A stretch of DNA of 64,000 bases, from positions 744,001 through 808,000 of the forward strand of contig NZ_JAJNDB010000001.1 in NCBI RefSeq assembly GCF_021026375.1. The letters are read 5' to 3'. The stretch's first letter is position 1, and each line of letters begins with the position of its first letter. The translations under genes and the position numbers were made by a program. Positions 61,691 to 64,000 of this stretch are shown piece after piece. The DNA is from Actinomycetospora endophytica (GTDB lineage: Bacteria; Actinomycetota; Actinomycetes; Mycobacteriales; Pseudonocardiaceae). The notes beneath the pieces are model-generated. The model was given only the letters and a program-made list of their open reading frames with translations, ran no database searches and was not told the origin of the DNA.

Positions 61691-62755
61691 TTAGAGCTGT
61701 TCGGTCTCGGCGTAGTCCTGGCCGTCGTCCGTGCCGAACGAGCCGTAGCCGCCGCCGTCGTAGGAGTCGTAGCCCTCCGACGGGTAGTCGGCCGCGGCGG
61801 CGCTCGGGTCGAACCCGGGCGGGCTGTCCTTGAGGGCCAGCCCCAGGCCCGCCAGCTTCATCTTGACCTCGTCGATGGACTTCGCACCGAAGTTGCGGAT
61901 GTCCAGCAGGTCGGCCTCCGAGCGGCCGACGAGCTCGCCGACCGTGTGGATGCCCTCCCGCTTGAGGCAGTTGTAGGACCGGACCGTGAGGTCGAGGTCC
62001 TCGATGGGCATGGCGAACGCGGCGATCGAGTCGGCCTCGGCGGGCGAGGGCCCGATCTCGATGCCCTCCGCGTCGACGTTGAGCTCGCGGGCCAGACCGA
62101 ACAGCTCGACGAGCGTGCGGCCGGCGGACGCGATGGCGTCGCGCGGGGTGATCGACGGCTTGGTCTCGACGTCGAGGATCAGCTTGTCGAAGTCGGTGCG
62201 CTGCTCGACGCGGGTCGCCTCGACCTTGTAGCTGACCTTGAGCACCGGCGAGTAGATCGAGTCGACCGGGATGCGGCCGATCTCGGCGCCGGAGGCCTTG
62301 TTCTGGGCGGCGGGGACGTAGCCGCGGCCACGCTCGACGACCAGCTCGACCTCGAGGCGGCCCTGGTCGTTCAGGGTCGCGATGTGCAGGTCCGGGTTGT
62401 GCACGGTGACCCCGGCGGGCGGGACGATGTCCCCCGCCGTGACCGTGCCCGGGCCCTGCTTGCGCAGGTACATCGTCGCCGGCTCGTCCTCCTCGGAGCT
62501 CACGACGAGCTCCTTGAGGTTCAGGATGATGTCGGTGACGTCCTCCTTCACCCCCGGGACGGTGGTGAACTCGTGGAGGACCCCGTCCACCCGGATCGAG
62601 GTGACGGCCGCGCCCGGGATGGACGACAGCAGGGTCCGCCGCAGCGAGTTCCCGAGGGTGTAACCGAAGCCCGGCTCGAGCGGTTCGATGACGAATCGCG
62701 ACCGGGTGTCGTCGACCGGCTCCTCGGAGAGGGCCGGGCGCTGGGAGATCAGCAC
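61691..62755 (-). CDS. rpoA: DNA-directed RNA polymerase subunit alpha
   Basis: A 354-aa alpha subunit. The N-terminal assembly domain has [20 protein letters not shown] and [17 protein letters not shown]; the C-terminal domain has the DNA- and factor-binding text [20 protein letters not shown] and [20 protein letters not shown] Tyr/Gly/Asp-rich tail of about 40 residues ends the protein ([13 protein letters not shown]), as in other Pseudonocardiaceae-like sequences. It sits in the standard ribosomal operon. Confidence 0.98.
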   Translation of the reverse strand: MLISQRPALSEEPVDDTRSRFVIEPLEPGFGYTLGNSLRRTLLSSIPGAAVTSIRVDGVLHEFTTVPGVKEDVTDIILNLKELVVSSEEDEPATMYLRKQGPGTVTAGDIVPPAGVTVHNPDLHIATLNDQGRLEVELVVERGRGYVPAAQNKASGAEIGRIPVDSIYSPVLKVSYKVEATRVEQRTDFDKLILDVETKPSITPRDAIASAGRTLVELFGLARELNVDAEGIEIGPSPAEADSIAAFAMPIEDLDLTVRSYNCLKREGIHTVGELVGRSEADLLDIRNFGAKSIDEVKMKLAGLGLALKDSPPGFDPSAAAADYPSEGYDSYDGGGYGSFGTDDGQDYAETEQL

Positions 62756-62810
62756 TTCTGGTGTTCCTTCCGGTGCTCGGGCATCCGCTATTTGACGCCG
62801 AACGGTGGAA

Positions 62811-62838
62811 CCCGCCCCGGCGGGATCGCCGGGGCGGG
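62811..62838 (-). promoter_or_regulatory. Strong hairpin between rpsD and rpoA
   Basis: Perfect 12-bp arms CCCGCCCCGGCG (62811-62822) and its complement (62827-62838) with the loop GGAT, eight bases after the rpsD stop. It looks like a terminator, but rpoA and rplQ lie downstream, so it may act as an attenuator or RNA-stability element. Confidence 0.65.
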
Positions 62839-62846
62839 AGGTCGAG

Positions 62847-63452
62847 CTACTTGGAGTAGAACTCGACGATCAGCTGCTCCTGCACGGGCGTGTCGATCTG
62901 CGCGCGCTCGGGCAGCTGGTGGACGAAGATGCGCAGCGTCTCCGGGACGACCTGCAGCCAACCGGGCACCGGACGGTCCCCGAACGACTCCTTCGCGTCC
63001 ACGAAGGGCAGCATGTTCCGCGACTTGTCGCGGACGTCGATGATGTCGTACTGCGTCACCCGGTAGCTGGGGACGTCCACCTTCTCGCCGTTGACGAGGA
63101 AGTGGCCGTGCCCGACGAGCTGGCGGGCGGCACGCCGCGTGCGGGCGAGCCCGGCGCGGTAGACCACGGAGTCCAGACGCGACTCGAGCAGGCGCAGGAA
63201 CTCGTCGCCGGTCTTGCCCTCGCGACGGTTCGCCTCCTCGTAGTAGCGGCGGACCTGCTTCTCCTGCACGCCGTAGGTGAAGCGGACCTTCTGCTTCTCC
63301 TGCAGCTGGAGCAGGTACTCGGACTCCTTGATGCGGATCCGGCCGTGCTGCCCCGGCGGGTACGGACGGCGCTCGAAGGACTTGTCGCCGCCGACGAGGT
63401 CGACCTTGAGGCGACGCGACTTGCGCGTGATGGGTCCGGTGTAGCGAGCCAT
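62847..63452 (-). CDS. rpsD: 30S ribosomal protein S4
   Basis: A 201-aa uS4. It begins [19 protein letters not shown], has the [12 protein letters not shown] loop, the S4 RNA-binding domain ([20 protein letters not shown], then [17 protein letters not shown]) and ends LIVEFYSK. No zinc-binding cysteines are present, so it is the Cys-free form, which in some actinobacteria is paired with a second copy. S4 often represses its own operon. Confidence 0.97.
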   Translation of the reverse strand: MARYTGPITRKSRRLKVDLVGGDKSFERRPYPPGQHGRIRIKESEYLLQLQEKQKVRFTYGVQEKQVRRYYEEANRREGKTGDEFLRLLESRLDSVVYRAGLARTRRAARQLVGHGHFLVNGEKVDVPSYRVTQYDIIDVRDKSRNMLPFVDAKESFGDRPVPGWLQVVPETLRIFVHQLPERAQIDTPVQEQLIVEFYSK

Positions 63453-63472
63453 CTCTCGTTCTCCTCTCGGCC

Positions 63473-63883
63473 CTAGACCCGGCGACGCTTCGGCGGGCGG
63501 CAGCCGTTGTGGGGCTGCGGGGTGACGTCGGAGATCGTCCCGACCTCGAGGCCGGCGGCCTGGAGCGAACGGATGGCCGTCTCGCGGCCCGAGCCCGGGC
63601 CCTTGACGAACACGTCGACCTTCTTCATGCCGTGCTCGGCCGCCTTGCGGGCCGCGTTCTCGGCGGCCATCTGGGCGGCGAACGGCGTCGACTTGCGCGA
63701 GCCCTTGAAGCCGACGTGGCCGGCGGAGGCCCAGCTGATCACCGCGCCCGCGGGGTCGGTGATCGAGACGATCGTGTTGTTGAACGTGCTCTTGATGTGC
63801 GCCTGGCCCTGGGAGATGTTCTTCTTCTCCCGGCGGCGCACCTTCTTCGCTCCGGCCGCGCCGGTGCGTGTCCTGGGTGGCAT
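63473..63883 (-). CDS. rpsK: 30S ribosomal protein S11
   Basis: A 136-aa uS11 with the family text [40 protein letters not shown] and the basic end [13 protein letters not shown]. It lies 20 bases upstream of rpsD and 32 after rpsM, in the normal operon order. Confidence 0.97.
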   Translation of the reverse strand: MPPRTRTGAAGAKKVRRREKKNISQGQAHIKSTFNNTIVSITDPAGAVISWASAGHVGFKGSRKSTPFAAQMAAENAARKAAEHGMKKVDVFVKGPGSGRETAIRSLQAAGLEVGTISDVTPQPHNGCRPPKRRRV

Positions 63884-63915
63884 GCAAAAGCTCCTGGTGA
63901 GGTGATCGGGCCCCG

Positions 63916-64000
63916 CTACTTGCGGGCGGCCTTCTTCTTGCCGGCGACGGTCTTCTTCGGGCCCTTGCGCGAGCGGGCGTTGGTCTTCGTCCGCTGGCCG
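63916..64000 (-). CDS. rpsM: 30S ribosomal protein S13, C-terminal end (continues outside window)
   Basis: Only the last 28 codons are inside the window: [20 protein letters not shown] followed by KKKAARK and a TAG stop at 63916-63918. [14 protein letters not shown] is the hallmark tail of uS13. The rest lies beyond base 64000. Confidence 0.92.
   Translation of the reverse strand, partial: GQRTKTNARSRKGPKKTVAGKKKAARK

Overview
This window comes from a very GC-rich actinobacterium. It is most likely a member of the Pseudonocardiaceae (Pseudonocardia or a close relative). The evidence is the strong GC3 codon bias, frequent GTG starts, WhiB, SigD/RsdA, mycosin and WXG100 genes, and a gene order from guaA through guaB, sigD, whiB, groESL, alr, glmS, glmM, rpsI/rplM, an ESX-4 type VII secretion locus and rplQ/rpoA/rpsD/rpsK/rpsM that closely follows the Mycobacterium tuberculosis Rv3396c-Rv3460c region. 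The genus is an inference; the sequence carries no rRNA or tRNA gene.

Left part (1-20.7 kb) is more accessory. It holds the tail of a Ser-rich protein, a transmembrane Ser/Thr kinase, a three-part PspC envelope-stress system (response regulator, PspC-histidine kinase and divergent PspC protein, as in corynebacterial EsrISR), an amidohydrolase, a flavin monooxygenase, a divergent HisG-like protein, an aminotransferase, and a translationally coupled operon of a 57-aa protein, a six-helix membrane protein and a self-sufficient CYP102 (P450 fused to its reductase). A large ATP-dependent LuxR regulator (LAL type) and guaA follow.

Middle part (20.7-46.9 kb): a complete fructose PTS locus (ptsI divergent from fruR-fruK-IIA-IIBC-ptsH, almost all overlapping by a few bases), guaB3 and guaB, DUF5319, sigD-rsdA, an atypical response regulator, whiB, groEL/groES with a clear CIRCE operator, rimI, a hydrolase, alr, nnr, glmS, a hydrolase-fold protein lacking its serine, a helical protein, glmM, rpsI and rplM.

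Right part (47-64 kb): esxU/esxT, an Rv3446c-like Hsp70-fold secretion-associated protein and eccC on the minus strand, with eccD-mycP-eccE and an extra 247-aa protein diverging on the plus strand (ESX-4 core, but no eccB here). Then come a DUF4188 protein, truA, rplQ, rpoA, rpsD, rpsK and the end of rpsM.

The most unusual signal is a set of unrelated interspersed repeats: (A/B) long palindromes that run exactly from stop codon to stop codon between convergent genes, with a further copy touching the guaA start codon; (C) a two-part element of about 130 bp present twice; (D) a 54-bp element present once before truA and once inside CYP102, where it encodes the linker between the P450 and reductase; and (T) three 63-bp direct repeats between the ESX-4 genes and esxU, each able to form two stem-loops.
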